Shown: positions 18,101-27,212, counted from the stretch's first letter. The stretch: 64,000 nt of DNA from Coneutiohabitans sp964457925 (GCA_964457925.1 CAYWGH010000018.1:1-64000); one strand, 5' to 3'. Program-made: numbers and translations. Notes: generated by a model not told the origin, from the sequence alone.

Positions 18101-18409
18101 CTACGGTCGTGAAAGTCCTATAGAGAAAAAGCGAACATGGCCCCGCGATTGATCGCGGGGAATAAAGGCAAATGTTCTCAGAAGTCCCGCAGGGACGATT
18201 GAAAATGTGTATTCCAGGGTTGTTATATTCAATCGTCCCTGGCTGGACTTAAGCTGATTAGCAATTTCAACATGTGAATTATTCCTCTGAAGTCTATTCC
18301 AGATGATTCTCTTCACGGAGGAAATCTCTTCAATCGTATAGTCGTCAAGGCCTACTTTGAACAGTTTATCCAGAAGCTCTTTGTCAGAAAGTGTATTCAA
18401 ATATCTCAT
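18101..18409 (-). CDS. Hypothetical short reading frame whose C-terminal half is repeat DNA
   Basis: The first roughly 55 residues (MRYLNTLSDKELLDKLFKVG... to about 18245) look protein-like and helical. The rest translates the palindromic repeats at 18137-18241, so the native 3' end has probably been replaced by an inserted repeat. An upstream start at 18424 is possible. No family was recognised. It could be a degraded gene or chance. Confidence 0.25.
   Translation of the reverse strand: MRYLNTLSDKELLDKLFKVGLDDYTIEEISSVKRIIWNRLQRNNSHVEIANQLKSSQGRLNITTLEYTFSIVPAGLLRTFAFIPRDQSRGHVRFFSIGLSRP
18137..18241. repeat. Cluster of palindromic repeats (REP/MITE-like)
   Basis: Two palindromes are adjacent. 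CCCCGCGATTGATCGCGGGG spans 18141-18160. A 14-bp inverted repeat CAGGGACGATTGAA (18190-18203) pairs with its exact complement at 18228-18241 around a 24-nt loop; GTCCCGCAGGGAC (18184-18196) is nested at its outer edge. The layout resembles REP-type or small non-autonomous elements. No transposase is nearby. Confidence 0.65.
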
Positions 18410-18498
18410 CACACAGATTCCCAACGAGCCGTAACCAAAAAGAAAACCTCCAGCAGATAAAAGAACCCAACGGATGCGGAAGGCTTTATCAGTTGCTT

Positions 18499-18620
18499 TT
18501 TAACTTGACTATGTCAGATTCACCGCGGAGACGCAGCATTCGCTGAGAATTCACGCAATCTCACTCTGCCAACTCCGCGACTCTGTGGTGGTTTTTGGAA
18601 TGTGACATAGTCAAATTAAA
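18499..18620. repeat. 122-bp MITE-like element with 18-bp terminal inverted repeats
   Basis: TTTAACTTGACTATGTCA (18499-18516) is repeated in reverse complement at 18603-18620 with one mismatch. Just inside the termini, CACCGCGGAGACGCAG faces CTCCGCGACTCTGTGGTG, a second imperfect inversion. The element has no coding capacity and fits a miniature inverted-repeat element. Confidence 0.65.
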
Positions 18621-18793
18621 TCAGTTGGAAAATTCTTTGCTTTTTGACGGCCATAGTTTCGGAGAACAAAGAACACGTAATCGAAAGCTTCTGAAACTAT
18701 TCTGAAAATTGATAGCCCCCCGAAACACCACCGCCCGGACGGTTTCTCGCCAACAACAAGCAAAACCGCAACAGCTTTATGCCATCGAATGTT

Positions 18794-19066
18794 TCAAGCA
18801 AACATCTGTTGAGGGCGACGCGCGGGAATGCCGTACAGCATGCCTTTGGCGCTAATATCTTCGTCGATTTCCGGCCAATGCACACCCTGACCATCACCGA
18901 TAAGCTCCCATTTGTCTCGCTGTTCGGGTGTTGCCTCTGACAAGCGCCACGACCACGCGAGCGGCACGCTGATCACGCGGCCATCGATGAGATGCGCGGT
19001 AATCGAATCTTCAGTCACTTCGATTTGCTTGATACGGGGTTCCAGGGTATTAGCCACAGTGTTCAT
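18794..19066 (-). CDS. DUF2442 protein
   Basis: A protein of about 90 residues matching the DUF2442 pattern: 'ITAHLIDGRVISVPLAWSWRL', 'ATPEQRDKWELIGDGQGVHWPEIDEDIS' in pieces, then the closing 'LYGIPAR'. The ATG at 19066 overlaps the end of the upstream DUF4160 gene by 17 nt, so the two are translationally coupled. DUF2442 and DUF4160 genes are often adjacent in bacteria; a toxin-antitoxin-like role is speculation. Confidence 0.8.
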   Translation of the reverse strand: MNTVANTLEPRIKQIEVTEDSITAHLIDGRVISVPLAWSWRLSEATPEQRDKWELIGDGQGVHWPEIDEDISAKGMLYGIPARRPQQMFA

Positions 19067-19286
19067 GCCAGGCCTCAATAATTTTGGCGATATTGACTTG
19101 AATGATTTGACGAATACGATTCAATTCTTTTGCTGAAAAACCATGATTCTCGCTCAAAGTAATAGGTTCAAGCCAAAATTTACAAATCATTTTTTCATGC
19201 CGGATATGGACATGCATGGGTTCGTTGCAATCAAAACTATAAAAGAAGAGTCGATACGGGCCAGAAATGTTTTGAATGGTTGGCAT
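19050..19286 (-). CDS. DUF4160 protein
   Basis: A protein of about 78 residues starting MPTIQNISGPYRLFFYS, followed by the family hallmark 'NEPMHVHIRHE' and a C-terminal helix 'LNRIRQIIQVNIAKIIEAWHEH'. The start at 19286 fits family length; an upstream start at 19319 adds 11 residues. It precedes and overlaps the DUF2442 gene. The function of the pair is unknown. Confidence 0.8.
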   Translation of the reverse strand: MPTIQNISGPYRLFFYSFDCNEPMHVHIRHEKMICKFWLEPITLSENHGFSAKELNRIRQIIQVNIAKIIEAWHEHCG

Positions 19287-19406
19287 TGCAAAACCAGTTA
19301 TTGATGAGGATTGTTGCAATTCTACATGACGACTCTAAATATAACACAATGCCCACACGATGCAACTTGTTTTCTAAATCAATTAAGTCATCATGAAATC
19401 TGCATC

Positions 19407-20819
19407 CTACACCGTCTTCCCCAAATTAACCGTCAGACACAAAACCGCAACCAACGCGAAGATGCCTGACAGGCCGAAGGCCGCTTGCGTGACGACGATC
19501 GTCGCCGGAAAAAGGTCGAACACGGCCATCGGCAAGAGCAGCGGCATAATGCGAAAAATCGCGGCGAGATTGCCCAGCCAAAACGTCGCGCCCACCAGTT
19601 TGGGACTCCACACTTTTTTCTGCTGCATGAAGCCGGGAATCATGCGCACCGCCATGCCGAAGATCAGCAGCGTGATGAAACCCAGCAAATAAACGTGGCG
19701 AATCGCGTCGCTGCTGTGCGTGAGTGAAAAATCGAAAAGAATGCCGCCGCCGGAAAGCATTTCCAAGATCGCAGCGAGCACAAGCCAGAAATAGGCAGAA
19801 TAAACCAATCGCTCAAAACTGCCGAACTCGCCGTAATCAGGCAAACCAGGCCGCGTTGGTGTGCGCTCGGGGCCGGGCTGAAAAACGCGGTTGACGGTCC
19901 ACGGCAAACGCCGGCGGGTGAGCAAGTCCAATTTCCAAACAAAAAATAAAATCACCGCGCCTTTCAGCAGCATGCCGAGTCCGGAAAGCAGGCGCGGCCA
20001 CGAGGAGGACAGACTCGCGATCAACGGCAGATTGGGCAATGTTTGCAGACTGAAGGCAAAAATGTAGGCGTAAGCCAATTTTCGAACCGGCCAGTCGATC
20101 GCCGGCAGCCGCAGATAGAGCGGAAACATACGCACAGAAAAGGCAAACGCAACCGGCAGCAACACCAAGCCGAGGAATGCTTGCAGCGCAAACTCGTTCC
20201 AGGCTTGATGCACGACCACGGTTTGCTGCAACGCCATTTGGATCAACAAAACGAAATTGATTGCAGCATAAATATTCCAACCCGCCAGCATCATCAGAAA
20301 AAACGGCGCGACTTGAAAAAGCCCCGGACGCTGGTTCAAACTCTCTACCCGGCGAAATGCGCCCAAGAGCAAAGAGGTATACAACATGATAGCGAGCCAT
20401 TCCAGCAAACCGGAAACAGCCGTCAGCCATGCCGCCGGCGCCGCGGCTGCGCTGTTTATGATGTAGGGCAACACGCATTGACCGAGGCTGCGCAAACTCA
20501 AGCCGGCGGCGAGAAACCACAAAATCCATAAAATGCGTTGGGGTTGCGCGAGCGGAACGCCGGCGAGACGCGGGATGAAATGCAGACTGATGCTGATGAT
20601 GAACAATCCCACCCACGCCACAAGCTGCACGTGGCCGTGAACTTGAATGAAGCTGTAGAATCCCGGTCCAAGCGGAAAATCAAAACCGATGATGCTGGCC
20701 ACATGCGCGCCAATGGCAAAGCCGAGAAACAATGACGCGGCCAGCGCCACCCAGATAAAGTCGATGTGAAATTCAGCGTGTTGATTTGGCGGGGAGGATT
20801 GCGATTGTTTCATGATCAT
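19407..20819 (-). CDS. NnrS-like polytopic membrane protein
   Basis: Integral membrane protein of about 470 residues with roughly twelve hydrophobic helices. Histidines in 'FIQVHGHVQLVAWVGLF' and 'AIRHVYLLGFITLLIFGM' recall haem/copper-binding helices of NnrS and oxidase subunit I relatives. NnrS proteins are linked to nitric oxide stress, but the match here is by overall pattern only. The ATG at 20819 (or 20813) is chosen because the upstream extension is low-quality sequence; no strong ribosome site is visible. It follows the cydAB genes on the same strand, 147 bp after CydB, consistent with a respiratory or NO-defence role. Confidence 0.55.
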   Translation of the reverse strand: MIMKQSQSSPPNQHAEFHIDFIWVALAASLFLGFAIGAHVASIIGFDFPLGPGFYSFIQVHGHVQLVAWVGLFIISISLHFIPRLAGVPLAQPQRILWILWFLAAGLSLRSLGQCVLPYIINSAAAAPAAWLTAVSGLLEWLAIMLYTSLLLGAFRRVESLNQRPGLFQVAPFFLMMLAGWNIYAAINFVLLIQMALQQTVVVHQAWNEFALQAFLGLVLLPVAFAFSVRMFPLYLRLPAIDWPVRKLAYAYIFAFSLQTLPNLPLIASLSSSWPRLLSGLGMLLKGAVILFFVWKLDLLTRRRLPWTVNRVFQPGPERTPTRPGLPDYGEFGSFERLVYSAYFWLVLAAILEMLSGGGILFDFSLTHSSDAIRHVYLLGFITLLIFGMAVRMIPGFMQQKKVWSPKLVGATFWLGNLAAIFRIMPLLLPMAVFDLFPATIVVTQAAFGLSGIFALVAVLCLTVNLGKTV

Positions 20820-20965
20820 CGCGGCAGCGGTTCGTGGTTCGCAGCGATTTAGATTACTGTCCGGGCGCTTTTGCTTTTCCAAAGCTGGAGGCATGAATGC
20901 AAAACGATTTTGTTTGACAGGATCGCGAGCAGCGCCCGGGCGGTATTCCCCCACGGAGGTTTTGT

Positions 20966-22012
20966 TCAATATCCCTCCCCTTCTGCCGGCAATTTTACTT
21001 TCCCGCGAAATGAATAAAAAATGTAGGTGAAATAGGCAAGGGCGATGAACATGCCGATGCTCCACCACACCATGCCGACGCCGAGGCCGTAAGCTGAGGC
21101 GGCGGTGTTATAAACGGTGAGATTGTAAAGCGTGCTGGTGGAAGCGGGCAACAAATTGGGGAACAAGCCGAAGGCCGTGCTGGCGGCCATACCAGCGATG
21201 AAAAAACTCGAGGCCAGAAAGGCGCGGCTGTCCTGCTGTTTGGTTTGAAAGTAAACCCCCGCGATCCAACTGCCCAAACCCGCGAGTGGAAAAACAAATC
21301 CGAGCGGCGCATGCAGATAATTTTGCCAAATTTCGGGATGAATCTGCGAGGTTGCCAGCAGCGCCAAAATTGAGACGGCGAGCGCCGCCCACCAGGTTCG
21401 TTGCGCCAGAATGCGCGCGCGCCGTTGCAAGTGGTGACTCGTTTTCATGGCGATGTAATTTGCGCCGTGAGCAGTCACGGTGAACAATGCCACCAATCCC
21501 ATCAACACGGTAAACCAATCAAGAATGCCGGCCTCTGGCACGACGGTGAACGTGGTCCAGAGGGGCGCGAAAAAGTAGCCTTCGGCGTTGAGCGGCACGC
21601 CGCGCACCACGTTGCCGAGCGCCGCGCCGAAGAAAATCGTCAACAAAATGCTGGCGCCGGAAAACACCACATCCCAAAAGCTTTTCCACATGGGATGATG
21701 GATATGATGGCGAAACTCGATGCCGATGGCGCGCAGCATGAGCAGCCAGAGCACGATCATCAAAGGCAAATAAAAGCCGCTGAAGCTGGAGGCGTAGACT
21801 TTGGGAAAGGCAAAATACAACGTGCCGCCGGCGGCGAGCAGCCAGACTTCATTGCCGTCCCAAACCGGCCCAATCGCGTTGAGAATCGTGCGGCGCTCGT
21901 CATTCGTTCTGGCGGCAACGAGATGAATGATGCCCGCGCCGAGATCGAAGCCATCGAGAATGACATACATGGTGAGCATGAAGCCGACTGCTGCGAACCA
22001 AAAGATTTCCAT
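20966..22012 (-). CDS. cydB: Cytochrome bd quinol oxidase subunit II
   Basis: CydB-family protein of 348 residues from the ATG at 22012 (MEIFWFAAVGFML). Hallmarks are 'YVILDGFDLGAGI', 'AIGPVWDGNEVWLLAAGG', 'FPKVYA' and 'GIEFRHH', with eight to nine membrane helices. With CydA it forms the bd oxidase that reduces O2 with quinol at high affinity without pumping protons. CydA is encoded just upstream, separated by 113 bp. Length and motifs are normal. Confidence 0.95.
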   Translation of the reverse strand: MEIFWFAAVGFMLTMYVILDGFDLGAGIIHLVAARTNDERRTILNAIGPVWDGNEVWLLAAGGTLYFAFPKVYASSFSGFYLPLMIVLWLLMLRAIGIEFRHHIHHPMWKSFWDVVFSGASILLTIFFGAALGNVVRGVPLNAEGYFFAPLWTTFTVVPEAGILDWFTVLMGLVALFTVTAHGANYIAMKTSHHLQRRARILAQRTWWAALAVSILALLATSQIHPEIWQNYLHAPLGFVFPLAGLGSWIAGVYFQTKQQDSRAFLASSFFIAGMAASTAFGLFPNLLPASTSTLYNLTVYNTAASAYGLGVGMVWWSIGMFIALAYFTYIFYSFRGKVKLPAEGEGY

Positions 22013-22125
22013 GTTATTTCGTCTCCATCGGATTTGCCAAAACGCAAGGACGAGGATCAAGAGTCGAGAATGGAAGATGGAAAATCACAAAAACTTCACG
22101 GCCTTGATACTAACATGTTCAATTA

Positions 22126-23457
22126 TCATATTTTTTTCTCCATCCCCGGGCCGTGCAAAACCTCCCGCATCACCAAAAACAAAAATAGCAGCCCGAGCAG
22201 CGTGTACATGCCCATGAATCCGATCAGCGTGAACAGTCCGTTGCCTGCAGACACTGTCGGTGAAACGCCCTCGGCCGTGCGCATCAGGCCGTAAACCAGC
22301 CAGGGCTGGCGGCCCAGCTCGGCCGTCATCCAGCCGGTGGTGTTGGCGATGTAGGGAAACGGAAAACTGAGCATCACAATCCACAACAGCCAGCGCGCGG
22401 AATAAAGCTTGTCCTTCCACAAGAGAAAACCCGCGGCGGCCATGATGGCGATGAAGATCGTGCCCAATCCGACCATGATGTGATAGCTGTAATACAACAG
22501 CGGAATGTTGGTGGGCCAGTCTTCGCGCGGGAAGGCATCCAGGCCTTTGACTTCCGCCATCCAGCGATTGTAGGTGAGAAAGCTCAACAAGCGGGGAACG
22601 TGAATCGGGTTGTCGATTTTCAGTTTTTCCATATCGGGTTGGCCGATGAGGATCAACTCCGCGCCTTCCTTGGTTTCGAACAATCCTTCCATCGCGGCAA
22701 AGGTCACAGGCTGATGCTCGGCGACATTTTTGACCTGGGCGTCACCGGTGGGAAACGCGACCAGCACCGCAGCCAGCAATCCGGAAATGACGCCGAGACG
22801 CAGAAAAATTTTGCCGTATTCCGCGTCGCGATTGGCTAAAACGTAAAATGCGCCTACTGCCGACATGACGAATGCGGCAGTGACGACCGAGCCGATCATG
22901 GTATGCGCATATTGCCAGCCGACCCAAGGGTTGGTGAGCAGGCCCCAAAAGCTCGCCAATTGCACGGAGCCATCAGCCGCGGTAGTGAAGGCTACAGGAT
23001 GCTGCATCCAGGCGTTGGTGGCGATGATGAAAAAGCCGGAAACCCACGAGCCGAGAAATACCATGAATGCCGCAAAAAAATGGCCGATTTGCCCGAGCTT
23101 TTTTTCGCCGAAGATAAACAGGCCGAGAAAGCTGGATTCGAGAAAAAACGCAAACACGCCTTCCATCGCGAGCGTCTGGCCGATGACGCCGCCGGCAAAC
23201 GTTGAAAACTTGGCCCAGTTCGTGCCGAATTGAAATTCCATGGGAATGCCGGTGACCACGCCCATGGCAAAATTAACGGCAAAGATCTTGGCCCAGAAAC
23301 GCGCGCTGCGATTATACCGTTCATCTTGAGTGCGAATCGCGAGGCCTTTGAGGATGACGATCAGCAGGCCCAACCCCATGGTCAACTGCGGAAAGAGATA
23401 ATGAAACATGATGGTGAAAGCAAACTGCAAACGATGCACGAGCAAAGCATCTTCCAT
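22126..23457 (-). CDS. cydA: Cytochrome bd quinol oxidase subunit I (short Q-loop type)
   Basis: CydA of 443 residues beginning MEDALLVHRLQFAFTIMFHYLFP, with the conserved distal haem His in 'HRLQFAFTIMFHY' and 'GRQPWLVYGLMRTAEGVSP' near the C-terminus. It is about 80 residues shorter than E. coli CydA, mainly in the periplasmic Q-loop, so it belongs with the short-loop (CIO-like) oxidases. Together with CydB it reduces oxygen to water. First gene of the cydAB/NnrS-like group. Confidence 0.95.
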   Translation of the reverse strand: MEDALLVHRLQFAFTIMFHYLFPQLTMGLGLLIVILKGLAIRTQDERYNRSARFWAKIFAVNFAMGVVTGIPMEFQFGTNWAKFSTFAGGVIGQTLAMEGVFAFFLESSFLGLFIFGEKKLGQIGHFFAAFMVFLGSWVSGFFIIATNAWMQHPVAFTTAADGSVQLASFWGLLTNPWVGWQYAHTMIGSVVTAAFVMSAVGAFYVLANRDAEYGKIFLRLGVISGLLAAVLVAFPTGDAQVKNVAEHQPVTFAAMEGLFETKEGAELILIGQPDMEKLKIDNPIHVPRLLSFLTYNRWMAEVKGLDAFPREDWPTNIPLLYYSYHIMVGLGTIFIAIMAAAGFLLWKDKLYSARWLLWIVMLSFPFPYIANTTGWMTAELGRQPWLVYGLMRTAEGVSPTVSAGNGLFTLIGFMGMYTLLGLLFLFLVMREVLHGPGMEKKI

Positions 23458-23580
23458 CCCTGGCTCCCGATGTGATTAAGGCAATTTGATATCAAAAAAA
23501 GCTTTGGACGCGGATTTTACAGATTCCCGTCGTTAAAATTCTGCCCAAAGCCATGTTGCTTCGCATCCGAAATGAATGTT

Positions 23581-24057
23581 TTAATGGAGTTGCCCGGTTC
23601 CTTCATCGCGATACAATTCCTGGCCTTGCGGGTTGGTCACGACGACGCTGACGGTAATCCCCTGGCGCACGCTTGCAGTAACGACGCAGAAGTCCTCAAA
23701 CAATTCCAAACAGCGGACGATACGTTGCTGTTCTTCGGCGATGTCAACCGTGATCCGCACATCGAGCCTGCCGATGCGCAGCCGGCCTTTTTCATTGCGC
23801 ACCAGGGTGCCGGAAACGTCCGTCACGACGTTTTTCACTTCGATTTTAGCTCTCTGCAAGCAAAAAAGCAAGCTCGCACTCAAACAATCTCCCACTGCCG
23901 CCGCCAACAGGCGCGAAGGATTCGGGCCTTTGTTGTGACCGAGCGGTGGAGGCTCATCAAGAATAATGGGCGCGAGATGCTCTTGATCGAACACTGCCTT
24001 GAACTGATAATTCTCCACACGTTCGAGGCGCAATGCAAAGACTCCATTTTCCGCCAT
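23581..24057 (-). CDS. OsmC-family protein (thiol peroxidase-like)
   Basis: OsmC/Ohr-superfamily protein of 158 residues. The first reactive Cys lies in 'LAAAVGDCLSASLLFCL' and the second in 'ELFEDFCVVTASVRQG', matching the two catalytic positions of peroxide-reducing members. The start MAENGVFALRLERVE at 24057 has AAGGA upstream. It lies between cydAB and the tonB/exb operon, 34 bp after tonB, and may be the last gene of that operon. Exact substrate is unknown. Confidence 0.8.
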   Translation of the reverse strand: MAENGVFALRLERVENYQFKAVFDQEHLAPIILDEPPPLGHNKGPNPSRLLAAAVGDCLSASLLFCLQRAKIEVKNVVTDVSGTLVRNEKGRLRIGRLDVRITVDIAEEQQRIVRCLELFEDFCVVTASVRQGITVSVVVTNPQGQELYRDEGTGQLH

Positions 24058-24091
24058 GATCGATCCTTGATTGTTTAATCGGGGATGAGTT

Positions 24092-24859
24092 TTAATTTGG
24101 CCGCGCCGCTTGCGCTTCCTGCAACACAAAATTAATCGGTATTGCCATCCACACGGCGACCGGCTGATCTTGTGAAATAGCGGGCTTGAACACCCATTGT
24201 TCTACCGCGGCAACCGCGGCATCATAAAAAATCTCCGGGCCTTGCATCGGCACGACTTTTTTCACCTTGCCCTGCTTATCGATCAAGGCTTTCACGAAAA
24301 CCTTGCCCTGCACACCGGCCTTGCGCGCCAGCTCCGGATACACCGGTTGCACGCGCTTGATGATTTCCGGCGGCGTTTGAAAAGGAACGAACTCATCGAT
24401 CTCCGGCTCGTCATCACCGAAAAGCAAAGCATCATCGCCGATCACCAGCGAATCGCCGCCGCCCGTGCCCTCGCCGGTTGTAATCGGCGCTTGAATCTGA
24501 GACATTTCTTCCTGGGTGGCAATCGTGGCCTCCGGCGTGATTTGCGCGTCAGGCACCGGCACCGGCACACCCACGGAAGGCCGCGCTACCGGCGCCGAGA
24601 CGGCAATCGCGGGCGCCGCGGAGGACGAAATGGAAGGCGGCGGACCCAGCTCGGCTATATCTTTTATGATGCGCATGCGCACCAACCGGGGTTCTTCCTC
24701 TTTCGTTAAGGCGCGCCCACCGATCCAGCTTGCCAGCCCCAAGACCATAAAAAAGACCGCGACTGCCAAAGCCCAGGTCAGGTAGCGGTTATAAACCTCT
24801 TTCAGCTCCGGCGCGCCGTAAGGAAAAAGTTGATAAAGTTTTATTGATTGGACTGTCAT
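24092..24859 (-). CDS. TonB-family energy transducer
   Basis: Protein of 255 residues with one N-terminal membrane anchor (about 28-48), a Pro/Ala/Val-rich periplasmic spacer and a C-terminal TonB domain ('VQPVYPELARKAGVQGKVFVKALIDKQG' in parts, 'AAVAAVEQWVFKPA'). TonB couples the inner-membrane proton gradient, through ExbB/ExbD, to outer-membrane receptors. The receptor at 56125-59193 is a possible client. GGAAAGGAG precedes the ATG. It follows exbD by 32 bp in the same operon. Confidence 0.9.
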   Translation of the reverse strand: MTVQSIKLYQLFPYGAPELKEVYNRYLTWALAVAVFFMVLGLASWIGGRALTKEEEPRLVRMRIIKDIAELGPPPSISSSAAPAIAVSAPVARPSVGVPVPVPDAQITPEATIATQEEMSQIQAPITTGEGTGGGDSLVIGDDALLFGDDEPEIDEFVPFQTPPEIIKRVQPVYPELARKAGVQGKVFVKALIDKQGKVKKVVPMQGPEIFYDAAVAAVEQWVFKPAISQDQPVAVWMAIPINFVLQEAQAARPN

Positions 24860-24891
24860 ATCAGATCTCCTTTCCCACTCGGGGAAATGCG

Positions 24892-25401
24892 CTAACCGGC
24901 GTTGCCTTGAACTTTTTGTACGGCTTCAATGTCCTTGGGCGACATCGGCGCCAAGCTGAAGCGATTGACGTGGGCCAGCTCCAACTCATCCATCACGTCA
25001 ACCATGTGATGATACTTGGCTTTGGGATCGACCTTGATCAGCGTGATCAACTTGCTGTTGGTACGGTTGCGCTCATCCAGGAACTGGCGAAGATCTTTGA
25101 ACGCGATTGGCTCCGGCGCTTCCATTCCCATGTTCCAAAAGATGCCGCCGTCTTGCATCACTCGTAAAGTCAGCAGATTGGATTCGGCAACTTCCACCGG
25201 GATATCCGAGGGCGGCAAATTGATTTCCATTGTTTGCGGCCGGCTGAACACGCTCGTCAGCATGAAAAACGTCAGGAGCAGAAAAGCAATATCCACCATC
25301 GGCGTCATGTCGATATGAATACCGACGCGGTTCATCTTGCGTGGCCGGCTTTCATCTTCCGGGCCCTTTTTCGGGGCCTTTTCACCAAAATTAGCAGCCA
25401 T
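24892..25401 (-). CDS. ExbD/TolR-family biopolymer transport protein (copy 2)
   Basis: ExbD/TolR family, 169 residues. The single helix carries the essential Asp in 'IDMTPMVDIAFLLLTFFMLT', followed by a periplasmic domain. Its C-terminal half is longer and less similar to the other ExbD. It lies between the first exbD and tonB, spaced by 133 bp and 32 bp. Confidence 0.9.
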   Translation of the reverse strand: MAANFGEKAPKKGPEDESRPRKMNRVGIHIDMTPMVDIAFLLLTFFMLTSVFSRPQTMEINLPPSDIPVEVAESNLLTLRVMQDGGIFWNMGMEAPEPIAFKDLRQFLDERNRTNSKLITLIKVDPKAKYHHMVDVMDELELAHVNRFSLAPMSPKDIEAVQKVQGNAG

Positions 25402-25534
25402 GTTTTATTCTCCCGCAGGGATCCCTTCTCACTCATTCTGCGGCATTTTTGCAATGGCCGCAACGGAAACACGGCGCTGCAAAGACGCGTTCAGATTGCG
25501 AGACGAAGGGAGTGTACAAGCAAACGCTTCGGCT

Positions 25535-25993
25535 TCAATCACCGCGTTCGAGGTTGGTCACCAGATTGAAGCGCGTCAAATTCACTTTTTGCAAAATATC
25601 CATCACCTGCATAACCACGCCGTATTCCGTATCTCGGTCGCTCTTGAGCACCGCGCGCAAGCGCGGATTGGCAATGCGCGCCTGCAGCAATTTCTGCGCG
25701 AGCGCATCCATTGCGACCGGAACATCGGTTTTGAGCATGAACTCCTCGCCAAAGAGGTTCTTTCGCAGATACTGCGAATCAACGCCCAGGTACAAATCGC
25801 CTTCTTTGGCGATTGTGATGGTCAACACATCCGATTCCGGCAGCTTGATTTCCGAATGCGAGTCGGGCAGCATAACTTCCACTTCGGCGGGCGGTCGAAA
25901 TTGCGTGGTCAGCATAAAAAACGTCAGCAATAAAAAGGCAATATCGACCATGGGCGTCATATCCAAACGAATGCCTGTGCGATGCGCAGCCAT
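25535..25993 (-). CDS. ExbD/TolR-family biopolymer transport protein (copy 1)
   Basis: Protein of 152 residues with 'RLDMTPMVDIAFLLLTFFMLT' near the N-terminus, containing the conserved proton-path Asp. The periplasmic part ends 'VMQVMDILQKVNLTRFNLVTN'. GAGAGGTG lies upstream of the ATG. Adjacent to exbB (17 bp). The presence of two different ExbD proteins for one ExbB is common in FCB bacteria and may allow mixed complexes. Confidence 0.9.
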   Translation of the reverse strand: MAAHRTGIRLDMTPMVDIAFLLLTFFMLTTQFRPPAEVEVMLPDSHSEIKLPESDVLTITIAKEGDLYLGVDSQYLRKNLFGEEFMLKTDVPVAMDALAQKLLQARIANPRLRAVLKSDRDTEYGVVMQVMDILQKVNLTRFNLVTNLERGD

Positions 25994-26010
25994 AATGACA
26001 CCTCTCGGGT

Positions 26011-26766
26011 TTAGCGCGACTCTTGCGGCTTGCCCGTCAAAATCTCCACGACGGAGTAGCTCGCTTCATCGATCATGTAAGTGAACCGGTCGACTTTGTT
26101 GACAAAGTAATTGTAGAAGACGATGCCGATAATCGCCCCGACCAAGCCGCCGGCGGTGTTAATCAATGCTTCCGAAATACCGATGGAGAGTTGTACCGCG
26201 TCCGGCGCGCCCGCGTGCGCCAATGCGCGAAACGCGCGAATCATCCCGATGGTCGTGCCGAGCAGGCCCACCATGGTTGCGATGGAGGCGATCGTCGCCA
26301 GCGCCAACAGGTTCTTCTCCAGCAGTGGAATTTCGAGTTTCGTGGCGATATCGATGGCGCGCTGCGTTTCTTTCGCCACTTTGTCCATATCGCTTTCCGG
26401 TTTTTGGTTGACGCGCTGGTAGCGTTCCAGGCCGGCGCGAATGATGTTTGCCATCGAGCCGCGCTGTTCGTTGCAGGCATTGAGGGCGGTATCAACGTCG
26501 CCGTCCATCAAGCTGCGCTGCACTTTGTGCAGGAAATTGACCACGGTGCCGCGGCCTTGCGCCTTGTTGAGCGACAGCCCGCGCTCGACAATAAACGTAA
26601 TGTCCAGCATGATCAGCAGCATGAGCAGAATCACCAGCGGACCGCCTTTGTAGATGAATTCGAGGCCATAGCGATCATTGGGTGCGCCAAAAATGCCGTA
26701 ATAAATGTAGGTCGCCACCGCCAGCTCAATCGCGATAACGACTAACAGAAAAATATTCCGCTTCAT
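26011..26766 (-). CDS. MotA/TolQ/ExbB proton channel protein
   Basis: Protein of 251 residues with three membrane helices: one N-terminal, then a pair in 'LLALATIASIATMVGLLGTTIGM' (in two parts) and 'INTAGGLVGAIIGIVFYNYF'. These carry the signature small-residue/Thr motif of the ExbB family. It is the channel subunit of the ExbBD motor. GGAGG precedes the ATG at 26766. It lies between the STAS gene and exbD and is the head of the transport part of the operon. Confidence 0.9.
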   Translation of the reverse strand: MKRNIFLLVVIAIELAVATYIYYGIFGAPNDRYGLEFIYKGGPLVILLMLLIMLDITFIVERGLSLNKAQGRGTVVNFLHKVQRSLMDGDVDTALNACNEQRGSMANIIRAGLERYQRVNQKPESDMDKVAKETQRAIDIATKLEIPLLEKNLLALATIASIATMVGLLGTTIGMIRAFRALAHAGAPDAVQLSIGISEALINTAGGLVGAIIGIVFYNYFVNKVDRFTYMIDEASYSVVEILTGKPQESR

Positions 26767-26790
26767 AACTCGCCTCCGAGAATGTTTGAA

Positions 26791-27135
26791 TTACGCTTTC
26801 GCCATGCTGGCGAGCGCTTCTTCTTGGTTGGGATAAACTTCAAAAACTTGTGACAACTTGGTGATCACCAAAACATTGTCCACGCTGTCGCGCAACCCGC
26901 ACAGACACAGCCTGCCGCCGCGGCGCTCGTAATCGCTGTGCGCCGACACCAAAATGCCGATGCCCGTGCTGTTAAGATAAGGCACTCTGTTCAAGTTGAT
27001 GACGGCCAGCGTGTTGCCCTCGTCACGCAGGCGATGCAAGGTGTCGCGCAACGCGAATGTCTCGTCATTTCCAATCAACGAGGTTTTCGGTTCGATAATC
27101 ACCACCTTGCCGCCGGCTAAGCGTTCTACTTTCAT
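26791..27135 (-). CDS. STAS-domain protein (anti-sigma factor antagonist-like)
   Basis: Protein of 114 residues forming one STAS domain. The conserved phosphorylatable Ser lies in 'VPYLNSTGIGILVSA', as in SpoIIAA/RsbV-type antagonists. In that family the unphosphorylated form releases a sigma factor or partner protein. No anti-sigma kinase is seen in the window. It is 24 bp before exbB and 78 bp after the TPR gene, inside the exb operon, which is unusual. Confidence 0.85.
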   Translation of the reverse strand: MKVERLAGGKVVIIEPKTSLIGNDETFALRDTLHRLRDEGNTLAVINLNRVPYLNSTGIGILVSAHSDYERRGGRLCLCGLRDSVDNVLVITKLSQVFEVYPNQEEALASMAKA

Positions 27136-27212
27136 AGAAAACTCCCTACAGTTTTACGGATCTTTGGATTCTGGGCACTGCGGCGAAATGGCCGTAAAAA
27201 CCCATGCATCCC

